Assembly: GCF_003852535.1 (NCBI RefSeq)
Contig: NZ_QAJP01000003.1
Location: 1-64,000 of the forward strand
Direction: 5' to 3'
Length of the DNA: 64,000 nucleotides
DNA from: Herminiimonas sp. KBW02
GTDB taxonomy: Bacteria > Pseudomonadota > Gammaproteobacteria > Burkholderiales > Burkholderiaceae_D
Shown here: in pieces, positions 26,128-35,062 of the stretch
Position numbering within the stretch: position 1 is the stretch's first letter
How the letters are laid out: every line of letters begins with the position of its first letter
Translations under genes and position numbers: made by a program
Notes under the pieces: model-generated
Seen by the model: the letters and a program-made list of their open reading frames with translations, nothing else
Database searches by the model: none
Told to the model about the DNA's origin: nothing

Positions 26128-27462
26128 TTAGGCATGCGCTGGAGCGCCCCCGTTAGCAGCTGCCGCAGCGTTCTCCTTCTTCAGGAGATCAGCCGAGTAG
26201 GCAACGTGTTTCTTCAGAGTTGGGCGCAAGGCGACAACTGCGAGGACAGCCGCGGTCAGATCCATACATGCAACTGTGTACAGAACGGTGGACCATGTGC
26301 CGGTTGCTTCCATCATCAGGTTACCAACTGGTACGAACAGAGCACCGATACCTTTTGCGGTGTACAGCACGCCGTAGATCTTACCGATGTGTTTGGTACC
26401 GAACGCATCACCAGCCAGAGCCGAGAACAGCGAGTAAACTTCACCCCATGCCAGGAACACGACGCCGGACAAGATCAAGAATGCCCATGGGTTGTGACCG
26501 AAGTAGCCCAAAGCGATAATACCGAAGCCTTCGAGTGTGAACGCGATCACCATGGTTTTTTCACGACCGATGTTGTCCGAAATCCAGCCGAACAGTGGAC
26601 GGGAAATACCGTTCATGATCCGATCAAGCATCAGTGCCAGTGGCAAAGCGGCCATCACGAAGAAGTACATATCGACTTCGAATTCTTTAACGCCCAAATC
26701 TTGTGCGATAACGCCCAGTTGCGCCACAGCCATCATACCGCCGGTAACCACGCAGATGAACATGAAGAACATGAGCCAGAACAGTTTTGTGTTCAGTGCT
26801 TCTTTCAGGGTGTAGTCACGTGAAGCTTGTACCAGTTTGGCAGATGCACTAACTTCGCCTTTAGCTGGGGAGCGCAGGAACCATGCTGCCAGGAAAGCCA
26901 GCGAACCTTGCAAGATACCGAAGAACAGGAATGTTTCTTGGAAACCCGATGTTTTGATCATTGCCGCGATAGGCAGAATCGTTGCAGCGGAACCAGCACC
27001 GTAACCACCAGCGGTCAAGCCAACTGCCAGACCACGACGGTCCGGGAACCATTTCAACGCGTTGTTGATACAGGTTGCGTAGATCGAACCTACACCGACA
27101 CCACCCAATGCTGCACCGACGTAGAAGCCCATCAGGGTTGTCGCTTGCGAGTTGATGACCCATGCCAGACCGATGAAGATCGCGCCGAACGCAACCATCA
27201 GACGTGGGCCGAGTTTATCGATGAAGTAACCTTCGATAGGTGCGAGCCAGGTTTGAACCAGGACGAAAATAGTAAATGCAATTTGAATTTCAGCGCGGGC
27301 CCAACCGAATGTGCCCTGGATTTCCGGTACGAACAATGTCCATGCGTACTGGATGTTAGCTGTAGCGATCATACATACGACACCTACTACGAGCTGGAGC
27401 CAGCGCGTCGCGTTCGATGTACCGGATGCGCCACCCGATATTTGTTGTGTTGCTGTTGTCAT
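26128..27462 (-). CDS. oxlT: Oxalate/formate antiporter-type MFS transporter
   Basis: This 444-residue protein has twelve hydrophobic segments. The MFS motif is DKLGPRLMVAFG after helix 2. Compared by eye with Oxalobacter formigenes OxlT, the two substrate-binding charges are conserved: Arg288 in NGISRPLFGWISDNIGR and Lys370 in LYTAKGIGALF. OxlT exchanges external oxalate for internal formate across the inner membrane. No frc or oxc gene (formyl-CoA transferase, oxalyl-CoA decarboxylase) is in the window, so oxalate is the likely but unproven substrate. ATG 27462 follows GAGGAAGAGAA. The gene is preceded by a long gene-poor leader. Confidence 0.86.
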   Translation of the reverse strand: MTTATQQISGGASGTSNATRWLQLVVGVVCMIATANIQYAWTLFVPEIQGTFGWARAEIQIAFTIFVLVQTWLAPIEGYFIDKLGPRLMVAFGAIFIGLAWVINSQATTLMGFYVGAALGGVGVGSIYATCINNALKWFPDRRGLAVGLTAGGYGAGSAATILPIAAMIKTSGFQETFLFFGILQGSLAFLAAWFLRSPAKGEVSASAKLVQASRDYTLKEALNTKLFWLMFFMFICVVTGGMMAVAQLGVIAQDLGVKEFEVDMYFFVMAALPLALMLDRIMNGISRPLFGWISDNIGREKTMVIAFTLEGFGIIALGYFGHNPWAFLILSGVVFLAWGEVYSLFSALAGDAFGTKHIGKIYGVLYTAKGIGALFVPVGNLMMEATGTWSTVLYTVACMDLTAAVLAVVALRPTLKKHVAYSADLLKKENAAAAANGGAPAHA

Positions 27463-27643
27463 TTCTCTTCCTCGTGTTCATCGCAGTTTTGAGCCTGGGC
27501 CAAAACCAATCAATGATTAATAGTTAATGCGTTCGCGTGCAGCTTGATCGCAAAGACATCCTCAAGTTGTATTTGCAAGGCGGTCATAAATGAACCGGTC
27601 GTATGCCGTTCCGCCTTTCGCCTTTGAGATCCGGGTGGGATCG

Positions 27644-27850
27644 CTAGAGCAGCGACTTAATCTGGTTTTCGCCCGCTCTGACGAAAAAAACATTTCTCTG
27701 ACCGTCCCGGAGTACTACTTTCAGGTCTGATTTCAGGCCATCCTCAACCGAGATTTTTTTGCCTCGCGGCAAAGAGATTTCGATATCCGGTTACCCCAAA
27801 AAACGACTATGACCCGAAGCCGGTACGGCCTTAAAAGCTGCTTTTTTCAT
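27644..27850 (-). pseudogene. Small reading frame interrupted by one in-frame TAA
   Basis: On the reverse strand ATG 27850 opens 19 codons (MKKAAFKAVPASGHSRFLG), then TAA at 27791-27793. The same frame continues for 48 codons of convincing protein sequence (PDIEISLPRGKKISVEDGLK, then SDLKVVLRDGQRNVFFVRAG) to TAG at 27644. Charged and hydrophobic residues alternate as in a beta-rich small domain. The simplest reading is a 67-68-residue gene killed by one nonsense change. A sequencing error or stop readthrough is the alternative. It lies upstream of oxlT in the same direction. No family is recognised. Confidence 0.45.
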
Positions 27851-27915
27851 CTCACGATAGGGTGAAGCTAGCGTTAAGATTTCGTGACGATACGCACTCG
27901 CACTTTTGCGAACAA

Positions 27916-27944
27916 TACGTAGTTATACGTACCGAAACTACGTA
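27916..27944. promoter_or_regulatory. Inverted repeat TACGTAGTT / AACTACGTA
   Basis: Perfect 9-base arms (27916-27924 and 27936-27944) are separated by 11 bases, with a further TACGTA inside the spacer region. It lies 66-94 bases upstream of the ATG of the broken frame and some 450 bases upstream of oxlT. Arm length and spacing suit a dimeric regulator site. Confidence 0.45.
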
Positions 27945-28396
27945 CTTACCCTTAAAAAATCACGTTTTTCACCAGTCTGTTGCGTCGCAATGAATGCCTG
28001 ATATTCACCATATTTATATGATGAATTCCCCGCCAGACCGCGCCGTTTATAGCTAAAAACGGATACCGATTTTTTTCTTGGAACAAAAAAAAAATTCCAA
28101 ATAGCGGTCCGCGCCGGAACCGGATTGCTGCATCGCAGCATACAAATATTTTTCGGAAATTTCACAAATTAATTGTGTATTTGGAAACTTCTTGTGGCGT
28201 CAAAATCGTGGTTTTGGATAGATCACCCACAAACGAGATTTGAAACTTCATGCAAGCGATATATACAGTCCGCTATGACGATTTGAAGGCAAAATTTGCC
28301 TGTGGGCATTCCCGCTGGAAGCGCGCTTGACGCGTGTTTTGAGGGCTTTTTGCAGGAATAGCACCCTGCACGACCAGAAATGCAGGACGCATCCGC

Positions 28397-29119
28397 TTAT
28401 GGCAGCCCCAGCGCACTACGTAACTCGGTGCGCGCTGCCGCATAGTCTTGCCGGAAGGCGGGATTCTGCTGTATCAGCACGGCGATCAGGGTCGCCAGCC
28501 GCTGGCCGGCAGCAACGTCACTCGGGTAATGTACCCCGCCGATGACGCGGTGTTCACCAAACTCCCTGGCGCGCGTAAAGATCTGCTCGCTCTTTTCCGG
28601 CACCATATCTGCCAAGACAATCGCGGCCAGAAAGCTGAAAGTAGCGTGCCCGCTCGGATAAGAGCCACTCGCCGAGTACCTGGCCACCGGCCGTATACGG
28701 GTGTCAAACACTGGCGGACGCACCCGACGCCACTTCTTCTTGCCCTGTTTTTCCAGCGCATTGCCAGTCTCATGCAAGGTCGCAAACAGGCGCGTCGTCA
28801 GCGGTAAGTGATCGCGCAGGAATGCATGCCCCATCACACAGGCGAAACGGAACACGCTTTGCTCATGATCAGCGGCTGCCTGCATGACTTGCTCAGGCGT
28901 GCGCTGCTCCTGCAATAGCAACATGGCCGCTATCTCGCGTCGGGTCGCGTCTGCATCCGGCGGCGGCCCCAGAAAGCGCGTGCTGTCTATCTGCGCCGGG
29001 TCCAGATAGACCCAGCTATCAGTATCCGCCGCAGCACTTGCCTGCGCCGGTGCTTGCGTCAGACTGACGGTGCACCAGAACAACAGCGGCAGGACACTCC
29101 ATTTGCGTAAGCATGGCAT
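28397..29119 (-). CDS. PAP2/class A nonspecific acid phosphatase
   Basis: ATG 29119 behind GAGGAGA gives 240 residues; a GTG at 29134 is possible. A signal peptide (to about ASA-AADTDS) precedes the three PAP2 motifs: K-x6-RP (KWRRVRPP), PSGH (SYPSGHATFSFL) and the R-x5-H-x3-D motif (EHRVIGGVHYPSD). This is the PhoN-type periplasmic phosphatase pattern, which hydrolyses phosphomonoesters broadly. It is monocistronic here, and its promoter lies in the 190-bp gap divergent from the TonB-like gene. Confidence 0.9.
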   Translation of the reverse strand: MPCLRKWSVLPLLFWCTVSLTQAPAQASAAADTDSWVYLDPAQIDSTRFLGPPPDADATRREIAAMLLLQEQRTPEQVMQAAADHEQSVFRFACVMGHAFLRDHLPLTTRLFATLHETGNALEKQGKKKWRRVRPPVFDTRIRPVARYSASGSYPSGHATFSFLAAIVLADMVPEKSEQIFTRAREFGEHRVIGGVHYPSDVAAGQRLATLIAVLIQQNPAFRQDYAAARTELRSALGLP

Positions 29120-29325
29120 CTGATCTCTCCTCACTCAGGGGTGGACTTGCAGCATGGATATGGCTGTATTTGCTTCTGCGCAAACGTAGCAATTACACAA
29201 TTTTCATTCATATTTGCAAGGGATACGCCACTACATTACCAATAACGAATTTATTGGGCGCAGATCAGTCGAACAAAATTCCATAGCGCGGTCATAATGA
29301 CGGCAGTTTCCATTTGCAGTAGAAC

Positions 29326-30153
29326 ATGAAGTTCCCATCCATTCTGACCAATATGCGTGCCCGCCCCGCCATAGGCTTAGGGCTCTCACTGCTGATACAT
29401 GCGCTGATCCTGCTGTTTGCGCTGGATCAGGCCGAGGTGCGCGTAGCGGAATCGGGAGCATCGCCAACCGAGCCATTACAGGTCAGCCTGATTACGCAGG
29501 CACCGGCCCCCAAGCCAGCGGTCAAAGCGGAAACCCCACCCGAGCCGGAACAAAAAGAAGTCAAGAAATCGAATCCGGCACCACGTCAGCAAAAATCTGC
29601 ATCACAGAAAAAGACCGAACCTGTACGCGAAGCCGATAAAGGTACACCGCCGCCGGTTGCACCCAAGACGCCGAGCAAGGAAGCACTGCCGCCTGACATG
29701 AGCGACATGCTGGCTGCGGCGCGGGAGCGACGTCGTGCCGCCGGGATCATAGAACCGGATGCGCGGCCAGTGGAAGACGACAATGCCATTGCACGTGCCA
29801 ACATCGCCGAGATGGTGCAGCGTCAATCCCGCGGTCGCAATGAATCCGGCGGCGTGTTCCAGATCACCTTCAAAGGTGTGCGCACAGCAGAATTCCTGTT
29901 CCGCGGCTGGGACCTGCGTCGCAAAACCAATTCACGCCAGCTGATACAGGTAGACGCCGGTCCGGGTGGCGATATCGATACCGCTATCGTGCGCCGGATG
30001 ATAGAGCTGATACGTCTGTACGAAAAAGAAGACTTCAACTGGAACTCACCACGCCTGGGTCGCGTGGTGGTGTTGTCGGCGCGTCTGCGCGATAGTGTGG
30101 AGCTGGAGGAGTTTCTGAAGCGCGACTTCTTCGAAGAACAACGCCGCCGTTAA
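29326..30153 (+). CDS. TonB-N-terminus-like membrane protein with unrecognised C-terminal domain
   Basis: This 275-residue protein has a short cytoplasmic start and one membrane helix (IGLGLSLLIHALILLFAL, including the SLLIH pattern of TonB/TolA transducers). A Pro/Lys/Glu-rich periplasmic spacer (about 45-125) and a C-terminal domain (about 170-275) follow. That last domain (FQITFKGVRTAEFLFRGWDL...LIELIRLYEKEDFNWNSPRLGRVVVLSARLRDS pattern) is not the TonB C-terminal domain by eye. No exbB or exbD is adjacent. It may be a periplasm-spanning adaptor; function unknown. Confidence 0.68.
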   Translation: MKFPSILTNMRARPAIGLGLSLLIHALILLFALDQAEVRVAESGASPTEPLQVSLITQAPAPKPAVKAETPPEPEQKEVKKSNPAPRQQKSASQKKTEPVREADKGTPPPVAPKTPSKEALPPDMSDMLAAARERRRAAGIIEPDARPVEDDNAIARANIAEMVQRQSRGRNESGGVFQITFKGVRTAEFLFRGWDLRRKTNSRQLIQVDAGPGGDIDTAIVRRMIELIRLYEKEDFNWNSPRLGRVVVLSARLRDSVELEEFLKRDFFEEQRRR

Positions 30154-30214
30154 TGATCAGCCGTTGAAAAGATGCAGCAGCAGAATCGCCACGGCATCTT
30201 CTATTGCATGCGTT

Positions 30215-31912
30215 TTAACGCTGGCGCTGGCGCCATAAAGTCACCGCAACCATCACCGTAGTCGTCATCAGGATAGTCACGACGCTCATCGCCATCCCCT
30301 GCCCGACCGAGCCTTGCTCAAATTGCCGCCAGATGAACAATGAAGTCGTCTGTATACCAGTCGGTGCCAGTAACAAGGATGCCACCAGTTCACGCGACGC
30401 CACTGCAAACACCAGCAACATCGCCGCCAGCAAACTAGGGAAAATCAGCGGCAACAATATACGCAGCAAAGTCTGGCGCAGGCTCGCACCATGCACCCGT
30501 GCCGCCGCCTCCATATTGTCAGCGATCTGGGCAAAGGCAGCACTCGCATAACGTACCGGATAAGGCAGCAGCAAACAGCAATAAGCGAGCAAGAGTATGA
30601 CCCAGCTGTTATACGGCGTGACTGGCCAGAAGCTCTGATTCCATGCAAGGATGAGACCGACCGCGACGACGATGCCGGGCAAGGTATTCGGCATCACCGA
30701 CAAGGCATCGAGCAAAACGCGACCGCGCATTTTGGTTTTCACCACACAGTAAGCAGCAAGCAACCCAAGTAAGCCTGTCAGCAAGGCCGTTGCCACACCC
30801 AGACCGGCGCTGGTCGCCAGCGCCTGCAAAGCTGCATTGCCGCTGGTGAAGATCGCATCGAAATGCGTCAGCGACAGATTGTCGCGCTGCAGCCCACCGG
30901 ACAAGGTACGCATACATGCGGTGACCACGATAGAGAATATCGGTGCGCAAGTCGCGATCAAGGCAACGACGGCAAACAAGGCTGTCACCGGCCAGCGCCA
31001 GACGCCGAGCGGGCGCAAGGAAACATCGTTCGGTTTGCCGTTCATGGTTTCGAAGATTTGCTTACCCTGAATGCGACGTTGCAACCAGAACGCCAGCATC
31101 GCCAGGATCACCAGCACCACCGACAAAGTAGCGGCGCCAGGCAAATCTATCGGCCAGTCCGAGAAGCGACGTTCTATTCCGGTTACCAACACAAAGAAAC
31201 CGGCGTTCGCCGCCAGGGCCGCAGGCGTACCGTATTCCTCTATCGCCATCGCAAATACCAGCAACAGGCTGGCGGCAATACCCGGCGTCGCCAGTGGCAG
31301 CGTGATACGGAAGAAACACTGCCATGGCGAACCGCCGCACACGCGGCCGACGTCGGCCAGCCGTGAACCTGAGCTGGCGATGCTGCGCGACACGGCGAAG
31401 TAGACAACCGGAAACACATTCAGCGTCATCACGAAGACCACGCCGCTGAATGAAAACAAGAACGACGCTGCATGCAGGCCAAGCAGTTGTTCCGCATAGC
31501 CATTCGGCTGCAGCATCATGATCCAGCCCAGCGCTGCGATATAGGGCGGGATCATGAAAGGGACGAGGAAGAGCAAATCCCACAAGCCGGCAAACGGCAA
31601 CCTGAACAAGCCACGCAATGCGCCCAGTGGAATGCCGATCGCTGCGCTCAGCAAGACCACGCACACACCCAGTCGCAGGGTGTTGAACGTCAAGCCGAAC
31701 AAAGCCGGATCACTAAAGATCGTTGCCAGGTGGGAGAACGGCGCCAGCAATGAACCATTTGCCAGCTCCGGAAAAATGGCCTGTAACAAGACAAACAGCA
31801 GCGGCAATGCCACTACTATTAATAGTGCTGCTGTCGTCCCGCCTATGATCAGGGGCGTACCGTTGATCTTGCTGCCGCGACTGCCCTTTAATGCTCCAAG
31901 CATCCCCGACAC
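30215..31912 (-). CDS. ABC importer permease (FbpB-like, duplicated)
   Basis: This 565-residue protein is a fused pair of six-helix permease halves. Each half carries the EAA-type cytoplasmic loop for ATPase contact (first near ADVGRVCGGSPWQCFFRITLPLATPGI, second near EAAARVHGASLRQTLLRILLPLIFPS). This architecture is typical of ferric iron (FbpB/SfuB) and related 2-aminoethylphosphonate importers. GTG 31912 lies three bases after the binding-protein stop; ATG 31903 is an alternative. It is the last gene of the porin-ATPase-binding protein-permease array. Confidence 0.88.
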   Translation of the reverse strand: MSGMLGALKGSRGSKINGTPLIIGGTTAALLIVVALPLLFVLLQAIFPELANGSLLAPFSHLATIFSDPALFGLTFNTLRLGVCVVLLSAAIGIPLGALRGLFRLPFAGLWDLLFLVPFMIPPYIAALGWIMMLQPNGYAEQLLGLHAASFLFSFSGVVFVMTLNVFPVVYFAVSRSIASSGSRLADVGRVCGGSPWQCFFRITLPLATPGIAASLLLVFAMAIEEYGTPAALAANAGFFVLVTGIERRFSDWPIDLPGAATLSVVLVILAMLAFWLQRRIQGKQIFETMNGKPNDVSLRPLGVWRWPVTALFAVVALIATCAPIFSIVVTACMRTLSGGLQRDNLSLTHFDAIFTSGNAALQALATSAGLGVATALLTGLLGLLAAYCVVKTKMRGRVLLDALSVMPNTLPGIVVAVGLILAWNQSFWPVTPYNSWVILLLAYCCLLLPYPVRYASAAFAQIADNMEAAARVHGASLRQTLLRILLPLIFPSLLAAMLLVFAVASRELVASLLLAPTGIQTTSLFIWRQFEQGSVGQGMAMSVVTILMTTTVMVAVTLWRQRQR

Positions 31913-31915
31913 GAT

Positions 31916-32887
31916 TTACTTACGTCCGAACAGAGTAGAGAAGCGGTGCAGCAGCGCAGCGCGCGATGCGTAGTTGGCGTCGCCTTCCGCATCCGGCAGC
32001 AGTTTGATTTCCTTCAGCGTCGAGCGTTTGGCCGCGATATCGCTACGCGCCGGAATCAGATAAGCCTCGGCCACGCGTGCCTGGCCTTGCGGTGACAGCA
32101 CAAAGTCGATGAATTTGCGGGCGTCATCCTGCGCCTTCGATGATTTTAAAATCATCATCGGGCGTGGCGCGACCACGGTCCCGCTTTTCGGGAAGATCAC
32201 TTCTATGCTTTCGCCCCTGGCCTGGCTGCCGAGCGCAACGTAATCGACTGCGCCAAACACCGCTGCCTTCGCACCTTGCAACACCGGGTTCATCGCTTGT
32301 GCATTCGGTCCGGAAATCACCATGCCGTTCGCTTTCAATGCCGTAAATAATTGCCAGGCTTTTTCACTTTGGCGGCTTTGCAAACCGGACAACAGATCCA
32401 GCGATGCGCCGGACTGTGCAGGGTCAGGCATGGTGACCTTATCCTTGAACGGCGCTTGCGTCAGATCCGACCAGTCGGTCGGACGCGTTGTACCGCTTTT
32501 GGTATTCCATACGATGGACAGCACCGACAATCCTTGTGCCACATAAGCTGGCTGTTTGAAGCGGGCCGGTACATGCTGTGCATTCGGGCTTTGGTAATTC
32601 AGCAACCAGCCGCGTTTGTCCAGATCCTGCGCACTGTCCCACGATGCCGAGATCACCACGTCAGCGCGCGGATTCGACGCTTCCGCCTGCAGGCGCGCCA
32701 TGACCTTGCCGGTATCGGCCTGAAACACATCAACGGTGACGCCGGTGCTGGCCTTGAAATCTGCTGCCAGCGTTTCGATCAGTTTGCCCGGACCGGCACT
32801 ATAAATGGTCAACGCAAAAGCATTCGGTGCGGCAAAAGCGGCTGCCAGCGACAGACATGCAATATTCAGTGACATTAATTTTTTCAT
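31916..32887 (-). CDS. ABC importer periplasmic binding protein (FbpA/AfuA-like)
   Basis: This 323-residue protein has a signal peptide ending NAFA-LTIYSAG. The sequence fits class II iron(III)/phosphonate-type binding proteins: LTIYSAGPGKLIETLAADFKAS, ADVVISASWDSAQDL and a C-terminal FIDFVLSPQGQARVAEAYLIPAR. The twin-Tyr iron ligand pair of FbpA is not evident near the C-terminus, so the ligand could be an organophosphonate or other anion instead of Fe3+. It sits between the ATPase and permease genes. Confidence 0.82.
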   Translation of the reverse strand: MKKLMSLNIACLSLAAAFAAPNAFALTIYSAGPGKLIETLAADFKASTGVTVDVFQADTGKVMARLQAEASNPRADVVISASWDSAQDLDKRGWLLNYQSPNAQHVPARFKQPAYVAQGLSVLSIVWNTKSGTTRPTDWSDLTQAPFKDKVTMPDPAQSGASLDLLSGLQSRQSEKAWQLFTALKANGMVISGPNAQAMNPVLQGAKAAVFGAVDYVALGSQARGESIEVIFPKSGTVVAPRPMMILKSSKAQDDARKFIDFVLSPQGQARVAEAYLIPARSDIAAKRSTLKEIKLLPDAEGDANYASRAALLHRFSTLFGRK

Positions 32888-32904
32888 GTAATTTCCTTGT
32901 TTAA

Positions 32905-33969
32905 TCAGGCGGCTTGCGGCAACCAGCGTAAACGCTGCCAGTCCACCGTCAGGTCTATCATCTGGCCGTGCGCCAGGCGGGTATCGGTCGTCAGGACCAA
33001 ACCCTTGGGCGCATCGGGAGTACGCACTTCGGTGATGAAGCGCCCGTTGCGATAGCGTTGCATCAGGACTTCACCGCGGAAACAATGTGCTGCATTTGCT
33101 GCCAGCGATAAAGCCGATTGCGGGATGAATAAATGCTCGGCATCGATTGCTGCATTCGGCGCAAAACGCTGATGCCATGAATGCGGGACTTCCTTCGCAT
33201 GCAGCAAGGTGCCGAGTTTGAGGAATTCTGCGATCAGGGTATTGGCTGGTTCAGTAACCAGCATGTCTGGCGTTGCCAGCTGGCGTATGCGTCCACCCTG
33301 CATGACAGCCACCACATCTGCCAGCGCAAAGGCTTCTTCCTGATCATGTGTGACGTAAACCGCAGTCGTACCCATGCTACGCAACAGGTGACCGATTTCA
33401 TGACACAGGCTTTCACGCAAGTCGCGATCAAGATTGGACAACGGTTCATCGAACAACAACACCTGCGGTTCCGCCACGATTGCACGCGCCAGTGCCACGC
33501 GTTGTTGCTGGCCACCGGACAGACTCGACGGACTGCGATCTTCGTGATTTTTCAGACCGACGATTTCCAGCGCACGCGCAACACGCGGATCACGCTGCTT
33601 CTTCGGCATGCCGCGCATCTCCAGCGCAAAAGCGACATTCTTGCCGACACTCATGTGCGGCCATAATGCGTAATCCTGGAACACCATGCCCAGACCGCGT
33701 CCTTCCGGCGGCAAAAAGTGGCCGTCACCGGCCACCAGTTTGTCGCCAAAGAGTATGCGTCCATGTCCGGGGGCGACTGGCAACAAGCCCGCCAGCAACT
33801 TCAGCAGGGTCGTCTTGCCGCAACCGGATGGGCCAAGCAAAGCCAGTACCTGGCCCGGTTCGAGATGTATATCGATCCGATCAAGTACCGGGTTTTGCGC
33901 AAAGCGATGGGGCAGGCCATCGATGGTGATCGATGTGCCTTCCGTCTTCCTGGCTAAACTCTCTGTCAT
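32905..33969 (-). CDS. ABC importer ATPase (FbpC-like)
   Basis: This 354-residue protein has Walker A GPSGCGKTT (46-54), Q-loop FQDY (97-100), signature LSGGQ (150-154), Walker B VLLFDEPLSNLD (about 170-181) and a conserved H-loop (YVTHDQEEAF). The C-terminal ~110 residues form a TOBE-like regulatory region. It powers the permease encoded two genes on. It starts 10 bases after the porin stop, so porin and importer are likely read on one transcript. Confidence 0.93.
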   Translation of the reverse strand: MTESLARKTEGTSITIDGLPHRFAQNPVLDRIDIHLEPGQVLALLGPSGCGKTTLLKLLAGLLPVAPGHGRILFGDKLVAGDGHFLPPEGRGLGMVFQDYALWPHMSVGKNVAFALEMRGMPKKQRDPRVARALEIVGLKNHEDRSPSSLSGGQQQRVALARAIVAEPQVLLFDEPLSNLDRDLRESLCHEIGHLLRSMGTTAVYVTHDQEEAFALADVVAVMQGGRIRQLATPDMLVTEPANTLIAEFLKLGTLLHAKEVPHSWHQRFAPNAAIDAEHLFIPQSALSLAANAAHCFRGEVLMQRYRNGRFITEVRTPDAPKGLVLTTDTRLAHGQMIDLTVDWQRLRWLPQAA

Positions 33970-33979
33970 TGCTTACACA

Positions 33980-35062
33980 TCAGAATGTATGACGGATACC
34001 GGCCATCGTACCGAACTGATTTTTACCAGCGATAATGTCGCTGCCGAAACCGTTCACGCCGAGGTTGGAACCGTTCTTGTTCATCGCGTATGAGTTGATC
34101 AGGTACAGATCGGTACGCTTGGACAAGGAGTACTTGACCAGGGTGATGATGGACGAAGGATCCTTGTTGGAATTCTTGACGTCGGTCTTGTAGTACGAAG
34201 CATTGAGTTGCAATGCATCCGATACCTGATAACTCGCGCCTATCCACGCCATATTGGTGCGTGTATCAGCTGTGCCTACGACTTCCTGCTTGCGTCGCAG
34301 GTAACCACCCAGCACTTCAGCTGCGCCTATCTTGTAACGAGCACCAAACGTCAGGTGAGTATCGGTATTGTTTTCCGCCGCAATACTGGTGCCATTTTTG
34401 CGGTCATAGACGATCGCTGTACGCAGGCCATTACCGTTGTATTGCACACCGCCACCGACCTGACGACCGACCTTGCTGTGTCCGGCAACTTCACCAGCTG
34501 CAGGTACAGCCGCGCCGGATTTGACGGTATCAAAACCAGCGCTGTAATAAGCGGAAACATCGAAAGCGCCAAACTTACCGACGTACTTGACCGAGTTATC
34601 CATGCGGTCCGAGAAAGAACCATCATGCACTTTGGACGACCAGGTCGCGTTATCCATGGTGTTGTACTTGCTCATCCATTCCAGCATCAGGCTGTTTTGA
34701 CGGCCCAGCAACAAGCTGCCCCACGAACCTTGCAAACCAACATAAGACTGACGGCCAAACGCGCGGTTGCTTTGCAGGTAAGCGCCAGTGTCATAAGCGA
34801 CGCCGCTCTCCAGCACGAATACCGCTTTCAAACCGCCGCCCAGGTCTTCCGTACCACGGAAGCCGATACGCGAACCCGACAAATTGCCGGAGCTGATACG
34901 CGACACATTGTTGTTGCCAGCTGTAGTTGCGTTGTTGATGACTTCCAGACCGGCATCCGCGATACCGTAAATAGTCACATTGCTCTGTGCCGCTGCGTTA
35001 CCAGCCAACAACAATGATCCGACAGCGGCGCTGATAGCGACGCTGAGTAACTTAGCCTGCAT
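33980..35062 (-). CDS. Gram-negative general porin (betaproteobacterial type)
   Basis: ATG 35062 gives 360 residues with signal peptide MQAKLLSVAISAAVGSLLLA, cleaved near NAAAQS. The mature start SNVTIYGIADAGLEV, the internal GSRIGFRGTEDLGGGLKAVF and a terminal aromatic (GIRHTF) are typical 16-strand trimeric porin features. An upstream in-frame start at 35143 adds non-signal sequence and was rejected. The ABC ATPase gene follows within 10 bases and no terminator separates them. Confidence 0.93.
   Translation of the reverse strand: MQAKLLSVAISAAVGSLLLAGNAAAQSNVTIYGIADAGLEVINNATTAGNNNVSRISSGNLSGSRIGFRGTEDLGGGLKAVFVLESGVAYDTGAYLQSNRAFGRQSYVGLQGSWGSLLLGRQNSLMLEWMSKYNTMDNATWSSKVHDGSFSDRMDNSVKYVGKFGAFDVSAYYSAGFDTVKSGAAVPAAGEVAGHSKVGRQVGGGVQYNGNGLRTAIVYDRKNGTSIAAENNTDTHLTFGARYKIGAAEVLGGYLRRKQEVVGTADTRTNMAWIGASYQVSDALQLNASYYKTDVKNSNKDPSSIITLVKYSLSKRTDLYLINSYAMNKNGSNLGVNGFGSDIIAGKNQFGTMAGIRHTF

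Larger units (their letters stand above)
27463..28396. other. Gene-poor region upstream of oxlT, 934 bp
   Basis: No intact gene was established here. It holds a broken reading frame (27644-27850) and an inverted repeat (27916-27944). A possible but unsupported 75-codon reverse frame at 27938-28165 is basic and aromatic-rich and starts ATG behind a poor ribosome site. A 26-codon plus frame lies at 28250-28330. The middle part (27860-28200) is visibly A/T-richer than the flanks. It probably carries the oxlT promoter and possibly remnants of an acquired segment. Confidence 0.5.

Noticed and set aside
26134-27492. Two long plus-strand frames opposite oxlT
   Set aside because: They mirror a strongly conserved twelve-helix transporter. 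Their compositions (Cys/Gln/His-rich) are typical antisense shadows and neither has a family motif.
27938-28165. 75-codon reverse frame in the oxlT upstream region
   Set aside because: It is not a shadow of another gene and parts look protein-like, but the ribosome site is poor, the aromatic/basic N-terminal half follows A/T-rich runs, and no family is recognised. Kept only as a note within the intergenic entry.
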